Assembly: GCF_010548275.1 (NCBI RefSeq)
Contig: NZ_JAAGLT010000022.1
Location: 101,352 to 165,351 of the forward strand
From: Streptomyces sp. SID12488
GTDB taxonomy: Bacteria; Actinomycetota; Actinomycetes; Streptomycetales; Streptomycetaceae
DNA length: 64,000 nucleotides
Direction: 5' to 3'
Shown: positions 24,782 through 32,918 of the stretch, in pieces
How positions within the stretch are numbered: position 1 is the stretch's first letter
Layout: each line of letters begins with the position of its first letter
The notes under the pieces: model-generated
Database searches by the model: none
What the model saw: the letters and a program-made list of their open reading frames with translations, nothing else
What the model was told of the DNA's origin: nothing
Translations under genes and position numbers: made by a program

Positions 24782-26236
24782 GTGGCCGCGCCACTGCAAC
24801 TGACACGGATGCACCGGGTTCTCATCGGCGTGGTCGTCGCCGGTGCGGTGGTCATCGCCGGGATCGGCTTCGCGGGTTCGTACGCCGCCGTCCGTGAACT
24901 GGCCCTCAAGAAGGGCTTCGGGAACTTCAGCTACGTCTTCCCGATCGGCATCGACGCGGGTATCTGCGTCCTGCTCGCCCTGGACCTCCTCCTCACCTGG
25001 ATCCGGATCCCGTTCCCGCTGCTGCGCCAGACGGCGTGGCTGCTGACCATGGCGACGATCGCGTTCAACGGCGCGGCTGCCTGGCCGGACCCGCTGGGCG
25101 TGGGCATGCACGCCGTCATCCCGATCCTGTTCGTGGTCTCGGTGGAGGCGGCCCGGCACGCGATCGGCCGGATGGCGGACATCACCGCCGACAAGCACAT
25201 GGAAGGCGTCCGCCTCACCCGCTGGCTGCTGTCCCCCCTGCCGACGTTCCTTCTCTGGCGCCGGATGAAACTGTGGGAGCTGCGCTCCTACGAGCAGGTC
25301 ATCAAGCTGGAGCAGGAACGTCTCGTCTACCAGGCCCGGCTGCACGCCCGCTTCGGCCGGGCGTGGCGGCGCAAGGCCCCGGTGGAGTCCCTGATGCCGC
25401 TGCGCCTGGCCCGCTACGGCGTCCCCCTCGCGGAGACGGCTCCCTCGGGCCTCGCGGCGGCGGGCATCGAACCGGCGCTGCTGCCGCCGGCCCCGCAGCC
25501 CGCCCTGGAGGCGGCCGACGCGGGCGCGATCAGCCGTACCTCGGGGCCCACGGCGACCCCTCAGCCCCAGTCCCAGCCCGTAGAGCAGCGCCCCGCTCCC
25601 GAGGGCGGCCGACCCGCCGGGCAGCCGGACAACGCCGAGCCCCAGAATCCATGGCTGCAGGCGCGTGACCCCCGGGCCATCGCGTACCAGGGCGGCTACG
25701 ACCCGACCTACGACCCCGGACCCGCGGACGCCCAGTGGTACGAGGAGCAGCAGCAGGCCGAGCAGTACGACGCCCGGCAGCAGCTGGAGAACCGGCAGCA
25801 GTTCGAGAGCCGGCAGCGGTACGAGGCTGAGCAGCAGTTCGAGGAGCAACAGCGCTTCGAGCAGCAGCGGTTCGAGCAGCGGATGTTCCCGCAGCAGCAG
25901 TACGAGGAGTACGCGGAGCCGTCGGCCCCCGCCCCGGAGCTCTTGCCGGAGCCCTTGCCTGAGCCCTCTCCGGAGGACACCGGTACCTTCCCGATCCCGG
26001 CCGGCCCGGGCCGCACCCGTGAGATGGGTGCGGGCGGCGGTACGGAGCCGACGGAGGAGGACTACTACCTGGTCTTCAAGAAGTCGATAGACGGCAGCTA
26101 CCCCACCTCGGGCCAGTTCCGAGGCGACGTGGAAGCGACGTACGGCACGAAGCTCCCGCAGCGCGAAGCCGACCGGATGGTCAACCGCTTCACCAACCGC
26201 CACACGGCGGAACTCCAGGACGACCACATCGCGTAG
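24782..26236 (+). CDS. DUF2637 membrane protein with Gln/Glu-rich coil and DNA-binding-like tail
   Basis: This 484-residue protein has a DUF2637 domain of four transmembrane helices (VLIGVVVAGAVVIAGIGFAGSY, YVFPIGIDAGICVLLALDLLLTW, AWLLTMATIAFNGAAAW, HAVIPILFVVSVEAARHAIG). DUF2637 is shared with SpdB-type spread proteins of conjugative Streptomyces elements and with many chromosomal proteins. A positively charged juxtamembrane helix, a Pro-rich linker, a Gln/Glu/Arg/Tyr repeat region (about residues 320-385) and a conserved C-terminal about 60 residues (YYLVFKKSIDGSYPTSGQF, LPQREADRMVNRF), probably a small helical DNA-binding module, follow. GTG 24782 has GGGAGGGG upstream. Its chromosomal role is unknown. 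Confidence 0.78.
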   Translation: MAAPLQLTRMHRVLIGVVVAGAVVIAGIGFAGSYAAVRELALKKGFGNFSYVFPIGIDAGICVLLALDLLLTWIRIPFPLLRQTAWLLTMATIAFNGAAAWPDPLGVGMHAVIPILFVVSVEAARHAIGRMADITADKHMEGVRLTRWLLSPLPTFLLWRRMKLWELRSYEQVIKLEQERLVYQARLHARFGRAWRRKAPVESLMPLRLARYGVPLAETAPSGLAAAGIEPALLPPAPQPALEAADAGAISRTSGPTATPQPQSQPVEQRPAPEGGRPAGQPDNAEPQNPWLQARDPRAIAYQGGYDPTYDPGPADAQWYEEQQQAEQYDARQQLENRQQFESRQRYEAEQQFEEQQRFEQQRFEQRMFPQQQYEEYAEPSAPAPELLPEPLPEPSPEDTGTFPIPAGPGRTREMGAGGGTEPTEEDYYLVFKKSIDGSYPTSGQFRGDVEATYGTKLPQREADRMVNRFTNRHTAELQDDHIA

Positions 26237-26262
26237 TCCGATATTTGATATTTCCTGGCTGT

Positions 26263-26308
26263 ACGAAGGACGGGGCGCCCGGAGTTCACCGGGCGCCCCG
26301 TCCTTCGT
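26263..26308. terminator. Bidirectional terminator between DUF2637 gene and lysS
   Basis: A perfect 20-bp stem (26263-26282 with 26289-26308) has a 6-nt loop. It lies between convergent genes. Confidence 0.85.
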
Positions 26309-26348
26309 CTCAGGGGATGTCAGGGAATGTCAGGGGAACGCGCCCCCC

Positions 26349-28127
26349 CTACTCCCCCAGCAGGGCCCGCACCCGTTCCTGCCCCACCGCGAGCAGCAGT
26401 GTGGGCAGACGCGGACCGGTGTCCCGCCCGACGAGCAGGTGGTAGAGCAGCGCGAAGAACGTGCGCTGGGCGACCTTGATCTCGGCCGGGAGTTCCTTCG
26501 GTGTGGCGTCGGCGGGGAAGCCGGCCTGGACCTTGGGGACGCCGTAGACGAGGTCGGAAAGCCCGTCCAGGGACCAGTTGTCGGCAAGCCCGTCCACGAG
26601 CAGCCGCAGCGACTGCCGTCCCTGCTCGTCGAGGGACTTGATCAGCTCGGTGTCGGGTTCCTGGCGCACGATGGTCCGCTGATCGGCAGGAACCTGCGTG
26701 TTGATCCAGGCCTCGGCCTTGTCGAGCCGGGGCCGCGCCTCGTCGAGGGAGAGCAGCGGGTCGGCGGGGTCCAGCTCACCCAGGATCCGCAGTGTCTGGT
26801 CCTCGGCACCGGCGGTGATGTCGGCGACGGAGGCCAGCGTCCGGTACGGCAACGCCCGCGCTGTACGCGGCAGTTCACCCCCGGCGGTACGCACGGCACG
26901 GGAGTGCGCGGCGACGTCCGCCGGCAGCGCGGAGCCGTCGGCGACCTTGGCGTCGAGCTTGTCCCACTCGTCGTAGAGCCGCTGGATCTCCTGGTCGAAG
27001 GCGATCTTGAAGGACTGGTTGGGCCGGCGGCGGGCGTACAGCCAGCGCAGGATCTGCGGCTCCATGATCTTCAGCGCGTCGCCGGGCGTGGGTACGCCGC
27101 CCTTGCTGCTGGACATCTTGGCCATGCCGCTGATGCCCACGAAGGCGTACATGGGCCCGATCGGCTGCTTGCCGCCGAAGATGCTGCCGACGATCTGCCC
27201 GCCGACCTGGAACGAGGACCCGGGAGACGAGTGATCGACACCGGAGGGTTCGAAGACGACCCCCTCATAGGCCCAGCGCATCGGCCAGTCGACCTTCCAG
27301 ACCAGCTTGCCCCGGTTGAACTCGCTCAGCAGGACAGTCTCGGAGAACCCGCAGGCCGTGCAGGTGTAGGTCAGCTCGGTGGTGTCGTCGTCGTAGGCGG
27401 TGACGGTGGTGAGGTCCTTGCCGCACCCACCGCAGAAGGGCTTGTACGGGAAGTACCCGGCGGACCCGGAACTCCCGTCGTCCTCGGCGGCGGCCCCGGA
27501 CCCCTCGGCGGCCTCGACCTCGGCCTCGTCGACAGGCTTCTGCGACTGCTGGGGCTTCTTGCCGGGGTTACCAGGGCTGCCGGGATTGCCGGGGGCCTTC
27601 TTGGTCCGGTACTGATCAAGAATCGCGTCAATCTCCCCCCGGTGCTTCATGGCGTGCAGGATCTGCTCGCGGTAGACACCCAAGGTGTACTGCTCGGTCT
27701 GGCTGATCCCGTCGAACTCGACACCGAGCTCGGCGAGCGCGTCGACCATCGCGGCCCTGAAGTGCTCGGCCCAGCTGGGGTGGGGTGACCCCTTGGGCGC
27801 CGGTACGGCGGTCAGTGGCCGTCCGATGTGCTCGGCCCAGGAGGCGTCCACACCCTCGACCCCGTTGGGGACCTTCCGGTACCGGTCGTAGTCGTCCCAG
27901 GAGATGAGATGCCGGACCTCGTATCCCCGCCGCCGGACCTCGTCGGCGACAAGGTGCGGAGTCATCACTTCCCGGAGATTCCCCAGGTGAATGGGCCCGG
28001 AGGGAGACAGCCCGGACGCGACGACGACAGGTTTCCCGGGGGCTCGGCGCTCCGACTCCTCGATGACCTCATCCGCGAAACGGGAGACCCAGTCGGTGGT
28101 CTCGGTGCTCTGAGCCACGATCGGCAC
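26349..28127 (-). CDS. lysS: Lysyl-tRNA synthetase, class I (archaeal type)
   Basis: This 592-residue enzyme attaches lysine to tRNA-Lys. It belongs to class I LysRS, structurally unrelated to the class II enzyme: GLSPSGPIHLGNLREVMTPH holds the HIGH-equivalent HLGN, a four-Cys zinc module is seen at FCGGCGKDLT and YTCTACGFSE, and MAKMSSSKGGVPTPGDAL holds the KMSKS-equivalent. A Lys/Asn/Pro-rich insert (about residues 180-230) lies before the zinc module. Two GTG starts are possible; 28118 has the better-spaced AGAGGA. In other Streptomyces, as I recall, lysS and argS are neighbours; here a 6-kb island separates them. Confidence 0.95.
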   Translation of the reverse strand: MPIVAQSTETTDWVSRFADEVIEESERRAPGKPVVVASGLSPSGPIHLGNLREVMTPHLVADEVRRRGYEVRHLISWDDYDRYRKVPNGVEGVDASWAEHIGRPLTAVPAPKGSPHPSWAEHFRAAMVDALAELGVEFDGISQTEQYTLGVYREQILHAMKHRGEIDAILDQYRTKKAPGNPGSPGNPGKKPQQSQKPVDEAEVEAAEGSGAAAEDDGSSGSAGYFPYKPFCGGCGKDLTTVTAYDDDTTELTYTCTACGFSETVLLSEFNRGKLVWKVDWPMRWAYEGVVFEPSGVDHSSPGSSFQVGGQIVGSIFGGKQPIGPMYAFVGISGMAKMSSSKGGVPTPGDALKIMEPQILRWLYARRRPNQSFKIAFDQEIQRLYDEWDKLDAKVADGSALPADVAAHSRAVRTAGGELPRTARALPYRTLASVADITAGAEDQTLRILGELDPADPLLSLDEARPRLDKAEAWINTQVPADQRTIVRQEPDTELIKSLDEQGRQSLRLLVDGLADNWSLDGLSDLVYGVPKVQAGFPADATPKELPAEIKVAQRTFFALLYHLLVGRDTGPRLPTLLLAVGQERVRALLGE

Positions 28128-28437
28128 GTCCTCTTTTTCTGAGAGTTCCTCAAGGCCAGCCGGTACGGTCGGACGGCTGACAGATCCATTCTCCCAGGTG
28201 CCCCCAGAACCACGAAACGACTATCCGGCGAGCCCCTCGATGACCCCGGACGGCACCAGCCAGCCCCGGCCCGCACGCCCAGCCCGTCCGGCGTTTGAGG
28301 ACGAGGCCCGTCAGGGCCGTGGCGGGAGGTCTGGGGGCGCAGCCCCGGGGGCCTCTGTGTCGGCAGAGACCGTGTACCTCGCGCACGTCCTGGACGACGA
28401 CCACGGTGCCGGTTCTCGGCAGTCCGGCCAGCGCCGG
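28128..28437. other. Intergenic region upstream of lysS with a dispersed repeat
   Basis: No gene is seen. It holds the lysS promoter region and the dispersed repeat at 28281-28347. This is the left border of the P450 peptide island. Confidence 0.6.
28281..28347. repeat. Dispersed intergenic repeat, copy 1
   Basis: This copy begins AGCCCGTCCGGCGTTTGAGG and ends GGTCTGGGGGCGCAGCCCC. A second copy is at 45206-45270 next to hemB. The end contains a GGGGC-GCAGCCCC hairpin. Such elements are common in Streptomyces intergenic DNA. Confidence 0.85.
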
Positions 28438-29004
28438 TCAGAGGGGAGGATCGGAGTGGAGGATCCGCTGGAAGAACCGGTGGTCTCGCCATGCACCGTT
28501 GATGTACAGGTACTTCGGCGCGGTTCCGTATCGGCGGAAGCCGGCCTTCTCCAGGACCCGCTGCGATGCCAGGTTGTGCAGCTGCGTGCCCGCCTCCAAG
28601 CGGTGCAGGGCGAAGTCCCTGCGAGCGCAAAGGCAGGCGGCTTCGACAGCCGCTGTAGCAAGACCGCGGCCGGCCCACTCGTTGTCGGTCCAGTAGCCGA
28701 CGCCCGCACTGCACAGGGGCCCCAGAATGATCTTGGAGAGAGAGATCCCGCCGACGATCCTGCCGGTGCTCACCTCGACGAGCACCCAGTGCATGGAGGT
28801 GCCTGCCCGGCGCTGTGCCAGCTGCTTCTTGATGCAGGACCGCTGCCCGGCTTCGGTGTAGTACTCCTCCGGCCGCTCCGGCTCCCACGGCTGCAGGTAG
28901 CTGCGGTTTCGCAGTAGCGCCTGAGACAGGGAGCCGGCGTCTTCGAGAGTGGTCGGTCTCATTTCCACGCCGAGTTGCAGCAGCGTGGGAGCCGGTGCCG
29001 TCAT
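28438..29004 (-). CDS. GNAT acetyltransferase (RimJ/RimL type), last gene of the peptide cluster
   Basis: This 188-residue GNAT-fold protein has LQLGVEMRPTTLEDAGSLSQAL at the start, HWVLVEVSTGRIVGGISLSKI (strand 2-3), GYWTDNEWAGRGLATAAVEAACLCA (strand 4 and the acetyl-CoA loop) and the RimJ-type LEAGTQLHNLASQRVLEKAGFRRYG. RimJ/RimL relatives acetylate alpha-amino groups of proteins or small molecules. The ATG overlaps the stop of the hydroxylase gene by 4 nt, so it is co-expressed with the peptide, P450, transporter and oxygenase. I infer N-terminal or Lys acetylation of the processed peptide, or self-protection; the substrate is not shown by sequence. Confidence 0.87.
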   Translation of the reverse strand: MTAPAPTLLQLGVEMRPTTLEDAGSLSQALLRNRSYLQPWEPERPEEYYTEAGQRSCIKKQLAQRRAGTSMHWVLVEVSTGRIVGGISLSKIILGPLCSAGVGYWTDNEWAGRGLATAAVEAACLCARRDFALHRLEAGTQLHNLASQRVLEKAGFRRYGTAPKYLYINGAWRDHRFFQRILHSDPPL

Positions 29005-30017
29005 GGGGTGGAGCTGGCATGTGCCACCGGCTTTGCCGGCCGCAGGTATTCGTCGAGGGACCGGCCGCAGCGCACGCGGAACCGTGCGACGGGCTTTGCG
29101 CGGTCGAGGTCGAGGACGATGGTCCGCTCCTCGGTCCAGCCCTGGAGCCGGAACTCGGCGTTCCCGATGTGCACGAGTCCGAAGCGAGGTTCACCCGCGA
29201 TGCAGAGCGTGAGCCGTCCGTCCCGTACCTCGACGGAGCCCGGCAGGCTGTCGTCGGGGTCGGCTCCGGAGTCGTCCGACCAGTCGGGGAAGTTCGCGGG
29301 GATGTCGACATGACAGCGCAGGGCCAGTTGTTCGAAGGGCTGCAGGGGAAGGGGCTCCCTGGCCATGAGGACATCGCTCCAGGGCAGCTCATCGAGGAAG
29401 CCGGCCGGGAAGAGCGCCATGAGCTCCGGAGTCGGGACGGTGTCCACCACGAGGTGGATCCGTCGTTCTGCGCCTCGGTTCCTGGCTATGTGGAGCCGGT
29501 CGAAGTCCGCATACCAGAGGCGGCCCGCTTCCCAGTGGTACGTCTGGCCGTCCACGGTGAGCTCGGCCCCGGGCTGCGTCACGATGGGGATGTGAAGGCG
29601 CAGGAACCCCCAGGGGAAGTTGGTGTGCCCGTCGCTGTGCTCGTGGGTCTCCGCGCCGGGCCCGAGCGCCATGAGACGCGCGCTGTGCAGCGGGGCTGGA
29701 ATACCGGCCAGAACCTCGGCGTGGTACGGGCACCGGCCGAGCACAGGGGTGTCGAGGTGGTCCTCGAGTCCGGCGCCGCCGGGGTCGGTGCGCTGGACGT
29801 TTCCTGTGGGGCCTCGAAGAGGAATGATCTTCCAGTCGAAGGTGTCCTCCTCGCCCAGGCCGTTCTGGTGGACCGGGCGGTTCGGGCGCCACTTGAGGTC
29901 GGCGAGGCCCTTCACCTCGGCGGCGAGCCGTGCGGCGTCAAAACTGAGGCCGAGGGGGGCGGCGGCGGGGAGGTGGTGCCATGTGGCGCCGGACGGACGT
30001 TCCAACGGAGAGGACAT
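29001..30017 (-). CDS. Aspartyl/asparaginyl beta-hydroxylase-like Fe(II)/2-oxoglutarate oxygenase
   Basis: This 338-residue protein has the jelly-roll core of the Asp/Asn hydroxylase family in its first about 190 residues. The iron site is readable as ETHEHSDGHTNFPWGFLRLHIPIV (His-x-Asp) with the distal His and Arg in RNRGAERRIHLVVDTV; QTYHWEAGRLWYADFDRLHIARN is the bridging strand. The C-terminal about 145 residues (LPWSDVLMAREPLPL onward) form an unrecognised extra domain. Bacterial relatives hydroxylate free amino acids such as proline or peptidyl residues. The encoded peptide has no Asp or Asn, so the target is open. It starts 9 bp after the MFS stop and is coupled to the GNAT gene. Confidence 0.85.
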   Translation of the reverse strand: MSSPLERPSGATWHHLPAAAPLGLSFDAARLAAEVKGLADLKWRPNRPVHQNGLGEEDTFDWKIIPLRGPTGNVQRTDPGGAGLEDHLDTPVLGRCPYHAEVLAGIPAPLHSARLMALGPGAETHEHSDGHTNFPWGFLRLHIPIVTQPGAELTVDGQTYHWEAGRLWYADFDRLHIARNRGAERRIHLVVDTVPTPELMALFPAGFLDELPWSDVLMAREPLPLQPFEQLALRCHVDIPANFPDWSDDSGADPDDSLPGSVEVRDGRLTLCIAGEPRFGLVHIGNAEFRLQGWTEERTIVLDLDRAKPVARFRVRCGRSLDEYLRPAKPVAHASSTP

Positions 30018-30026
30018 GGGGGAGCC

Positions 30027-31310
30027 CTACCCTTCGGTAGATCGAGCTGACTGGTGGCAGGCCGAAGTGTCGGCGGCTTCAGCTGCGTCTGGGCCTGCCT
30101 TGGACGGGGTGACGCGCCAGGGGCGGTGCCGGCCGATGAGGGCGGCCGTCGCCAACGCGGCGATTCCGGCGCTCGTGAACACCCAGGGCATGGGCATCCA
30201 GTCGGCCATGAGCCCTCCGACTGCCAGACCGACTCCCTGGGTGGCGATCGAGCCGGCTCCCGTGAGCGTCATCGCACGGCCTCTCAGCTCTGCGGGCACG
30301 CGTTGCACGTACAGCTGGTCGAGGGGAAGCGCGAAGGCTGTTCCGGCGCCGCTGACGAGCAGCAGGGCCAGTGCCAGGGGCAGCGAGGGGGAGGAGACGA
30401 AGAGGAGCAGGGGGGCACCTGCGAGGAGGAGAAGCGCGGGTACCCACCGGCTTCGCTCCTGGGGTCCCAGGAATCGGGCGACGGCCGCTTCGCCGATGAC
30501 GGTGCCGACCGCGGGGAAGGCCAGGAGGAACCCGATGCTCTCGGGTCCGCCGCCGAGCTCGGCGGCATACGGCGCTGCGAGCCCCTCCGGCAGGACGATG
30601 AGGGCGGTCGGTATCCACTGGAGAAGCAGGAGCCGTCGCAGGACCGGATCGTTGAGGATGGACCGGTTGCCGCGGAATGTCTCGCGGATGATGCCCGCTT
30701 CACGGTTGGTGCTGCTGGCGGTTGCCGGCCTCGGCCGGACGAACACCAGCACCATCGTGAGGGAGAAGGCAAACGTCGCCGCGTCGACGAACAGTGTCGC
30801 CCTGGGCGTCAGGACGACGAGTAGGGCTCCGCCCAGACCGAAGCCGATTATCTGCCCGACTTGGATGGTTCCCGAGAACATGGACCTGGCGAGCGGATAC
30901 CCGTTCATGCCGATGATGTCGGGGAGCATCACCTGCCTGGCAGCCCGGAACAGGGGGGACAGCGCCCCCGAGGCCGTCACCAGGACAAGAAGAACAGTGA
31001 TGGGTATTCCGGGTACGGTCATGGCCAGAACACAGGCCATTCGGCTCGCGTCGCCGATCAGCATGAGCCGCCGGCCTGGAACCAGATCCACCACCGCAGA
31101 AGCCAGAGCCGCCGTGAGGATCTGGGGCATGAAACCCAGCGCGAACGTAATGGCGGCCATCAAAGCGGAATTGGTGCGGTCGAAAACAAGGACGGACAGG
31201 GCTACCTTCGTCAGCACGTCGCCGAGAATCGACACGGCATGCGCTGAGAAAAGGCCACCGAATTCGCGATTGCGCAGAAGCTGGCCGTACGTGACGGTTC
31301 CGTCCATCAT
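30027..31310 (-). CDS. MFS transporter, probable exporter of the peptide cluster
   Basis: This 427-residue protein has about 11-12 hydrophobic helices and the organisation of MFS_3/enterobactin-exporter-like proteins: LLRNREFGGLFSAHAVSILGDVLTKVALSVLVFDRTNSALMAA at the N-terminus, LVPGRRLMLIGDASRM in the first cytoplasmic loop, and VPAELRGRAMTLTGAGSIATQGVGLAVGG in the second half. ATG 31310 is chosen because it overlaps the P450 stop by 4 nt (ATGA) and has AGGGTGGA just upstream; an in-frame ATG at 31334 would overlap by 28 nt. Export of the mature peptide is the likely job. Confidence 0.88.
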   Translation of the reverse strand: MMDGTVTYGQLLRNREFGGLFSAHAVSILGDVLTKVALSVLVFDRTNSALMAAITFALGFMPQILTAALASAVVDLVPGRRLMLIGDASRMACVLAMTVPGIPITVLLVLVTASGALSPLFRAARQVMLPDIIGMNGYPLARSMFSGTIQVGQIIGFGLGGALLVVLTPRATLFVDAATFAFSLTMVLVFVRPRPATASSTNREAGIIRETFRGNRSILNDPVLRRLLLLQWIPTALIVLPEGLAAPYAAELGGGPESIGFLLAFPAVGTVIGEAAVARFLGPQERSRWVPALLLLAGAPLLLFVSSPSLPLALALLLVSGAGTAFALPLDQLYVQRVPAELRGRAMTLTGAGSIATQGVGLAVGGLMADWMPMPWVFTSAGIAALATAALIGRHRPWRVTPSKAGPDAAEAADTSACHQSARSTEG

Positions 31311-32677
31311 TCCACCCTGCTGGTCATGGGACATCCCGCCACGGTTCGGCCGATCATGGGGAGATCAGCCGCGATACCACTGTCCGACCTGTTTTCGAGC
31401 CACACCCGCAATCCGCCGGGTGAAAGACCACGGGAGGGGTCGGGGACAACCTTGGTGGCCGAGGAAGGCGAGATATGGAAAGCGCGCGCGAGGAGAGCGG
31501 TCGCGAGCGTCATCTCGATCAGGCTCCACGCCATTCCCATACAGATCAGAGGGCCCGCACCGAACGGCATGTATGCGAACTGGGGGGCGGCGCTGCCGGA
31601 GCCGTCAGGCAACCAGCGGTCCGGGTCGAATGCCAGCGGGTCAGGGAACCAACGCGCGTCCCGCTGTATCACGTACGCGGGAACCATCACCTTGGTACCG
31701 GGCTCCAACGTGTATCCGCCCAGCACCGTCTCGTGCATGGCATGGCGGGCGAACATCCAATTGGGCGGCCAGAGGCGGAGCGCTTCTCGAACCACCCTGG
31801 CGGTAAGGCCCAGTTGCTCGTAGTGAGCATGCGTGATGGGCCCGGAGGTGGGAAGTACCGCTGCCGCCTCGGCCGCGACCATTGCCTGGATCTCCGGATG
31901 CCGTGTCAGCTCGTGGACGATCCATCCGAACCCGGCTGCCGAGGTGTTCTCCGACGCGAGCAGGGTGGCCGCCAGAGTCTCGCGGATGACCGCATCGGGC
32001 AGTACGCCGTGCCGGGCAGTGGGCTGCATCAGCACATCCACGAGGTCACCGGTCGCGCGCCGGCCCACGGCCCGGCGAAGGCCCATCGCCTCGCTGATGG
32101 CCTGCTCAAGCGCGCGGTTGGCTCTTACGACCCGGCGATGACGCGGGAGCGGGAACCCGAGCGGCAGGGAAACGGAACTGCTGACGACCGGGGTCAGCGC
32201 ATCGAAGAGGTCTCGCCCCAGTTCGGCCACCAGATGCGCGTTCTCCCCGAGGCAGAGCACGGCTCCGACCCTGGCCGTGAGCGCGCGCATACGATCGACC
32301 ACATCGATTTCGCCGCTTCCCCAAGAGGAAATCGCGCCGTCCAGCTCTGCGGCGATCCCGGGGACCTTTGCCTGCATGGAGGAAGGGCGCATGTGCCGCA
32401 TGCGGGCAGCTCGCGACGAGGCCCACTGCTGCCTGGTCTCCGCGTCGTCCTTCTGTTTGCGGTGGAGGAAGTCGACCTCGGCACCGAAATCGGTGTTCGT
32501 GCGTGTGAGTACCTCCCCGGCCAGTGCCGGGTCGGCCACGACGACTATGTGGCGGTCAAACGACCAGATCGCGCCAAACTTCTCTGACATCTGCACCATG
32601 AAGCCGAGGCGGTCCTGGTCGTAAACGGGACCGTTGCCGGCAAGACGCCCGCCAAGCGGACCTGGCGGTCGGTTCAT
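31307..32677 (-). CDS. Cytochrome P450 of the peptide cluster
   Basis: This 456-residue P450 has the ExxR pair (VVREALRLWPP, Glu about 298), the PERF-like FDPDRWLPDG and the haem loop FAYMPFGAGPLICMGMAW with axial Cys at about 379. The canonical Arg/His two before the Cys is Leu here. The I-helix reads TLLASENTSAAG, so Ser replaces the usual second Gly of AGxxT. It starts MNRPPGPLGG; GGAGGAG directly precedes ATG 32677, and the in-frame ATG at 32689 lies within this ribosome-binding site. In P450-RiPP clusters such an enzyme crosslinks aromatic side chains of the peptide core by C-C or C-O bonds. Ferredoxin is not encoded nearby. Confidence 0.93.
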   Translation of the reverse strand: MNRPPGPLGGRLAGNGPVYDQDRLGFMVQMSEKFGAIWSFDRHIVVVADPALAGEVLTRTNTDFGAEVDFLHRKQKDDAETRQQWASSRAARMRHMRPSSMQAKVPGIAAELDGAISSWGSGEIDVVDRMRALTARVGAVLCLGENAHLVAELGRDLFDALTPVVSSSVSLPLGFPLPRHRRVVRANRALEQAISEAMGLRRAVGRRATGDLVDVLMQPTARHGVLPDAVIRETLAATLLASENTSAAGFGWIVHELTRHPEIQAMVAAEAAAVLPTSGPITHAHYEQLGLTARVVREALRLWPPNWMFARHAMHETVLGGYTLEPGTKVMVPAYVIQRDARWFPDPLAFDPDRWLPDGSGSAAPQFAYMPFGAGPLICMGMAWSLIEMTLATALLARAFHISPSSATKVVPDPSRGLSPGGLRVWLENRSDSGIAADLPMIGRTVAGCPMTSRVE

Positions 32678-32706
32678 CGACTCCTCCATGATTGTGCGTT
32701 GTAAGG

Positions 32707-32747
32707 CCCTCGGGCTGGGACGAGATAGCGCCTCGTCCCAGCCCGAG
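32707..32747 (-). terminator. Perfect 17-bp hairpin between peptide gene and P450 gene
   Basis: Arms 32707-32723 and 32731-32747 pair perfectly around a 7-nt loop. The hairpin starts 27 nt after the peptide stop and ends about 30 nt before the P450 start. It has no U-tract. A partial terminator or RNA stabiliser would allow more peptide than enzyme to be made from one promoter. Confidence 0.85.
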
Positions 32748-32774
32748 GTATTACACGGATCGACCTCGGTGAGA

Positions 32775-32855
32775 TCAGTACTTGTAGAAGCCGGCCACGG
32801 CCGTCATCTTCGTGCGGCGGGCGATCGCATACGAGACGGTCTTGAGCAGGGCCAT
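32775..32855 (-). CDS. 26-residue RiPP precursor peptide, P450-modified type
   Basis: This 26-codon gene is preceded by AAAGAGG seven bases before its ATG. The peptide begins MALLKTVSYAIA, has the pair RR at 13-14, TKMTAVAG at 15-22 and ends Phe23-Tyr24-Lys25-Tyr26. A short, basic, amphipathic leader with an aromatic-rich C-terminal core of four to five residues, followed by a P450 gene, is the architecture of biarylitide, cittilin and atropopeptide clusters. I predict a crosslink between Tyr24 and Tyr26, or involving Phe23. An in-frame ATG at 32873 would add MKEVLT but has no ribosome-binding site. No protease is encoded, so leader removal would use host enzymes. Confidence 0.82.
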   Translation of the reverse strand: MALLKTVSYAIARRTKMTAVAGFYKY

Positions 32856-32918
32856 CGTCAGTACCTCTTTCATGAAGGTGGGTTACGCATGGTGGACTTG
32901 TCGGCATTTGCCGCGCCC

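Noticed and set aside
28128..28437. A tRNA gene as island attachment site
   Set aside because: The island borders tRNA synthetase genes, not a tRNA gene. I found no cloverleaf and no direct repeats at both borders; an integrase is absent.
32678..32689. P450 start at 32689
   Set aside because: This ATG is inside the GGAGGAG ribosome-binding site of ATG 32677, and MNRPPGP is the more natural start.
32856..32873. Longer start for the precursor peptide at 32873
   Set aside because: It is in frame and adds MKEVLT, but has no ribosome-binding site, whereas ATG 32855 has AAAGAGG at good spacing. It is not excluded.
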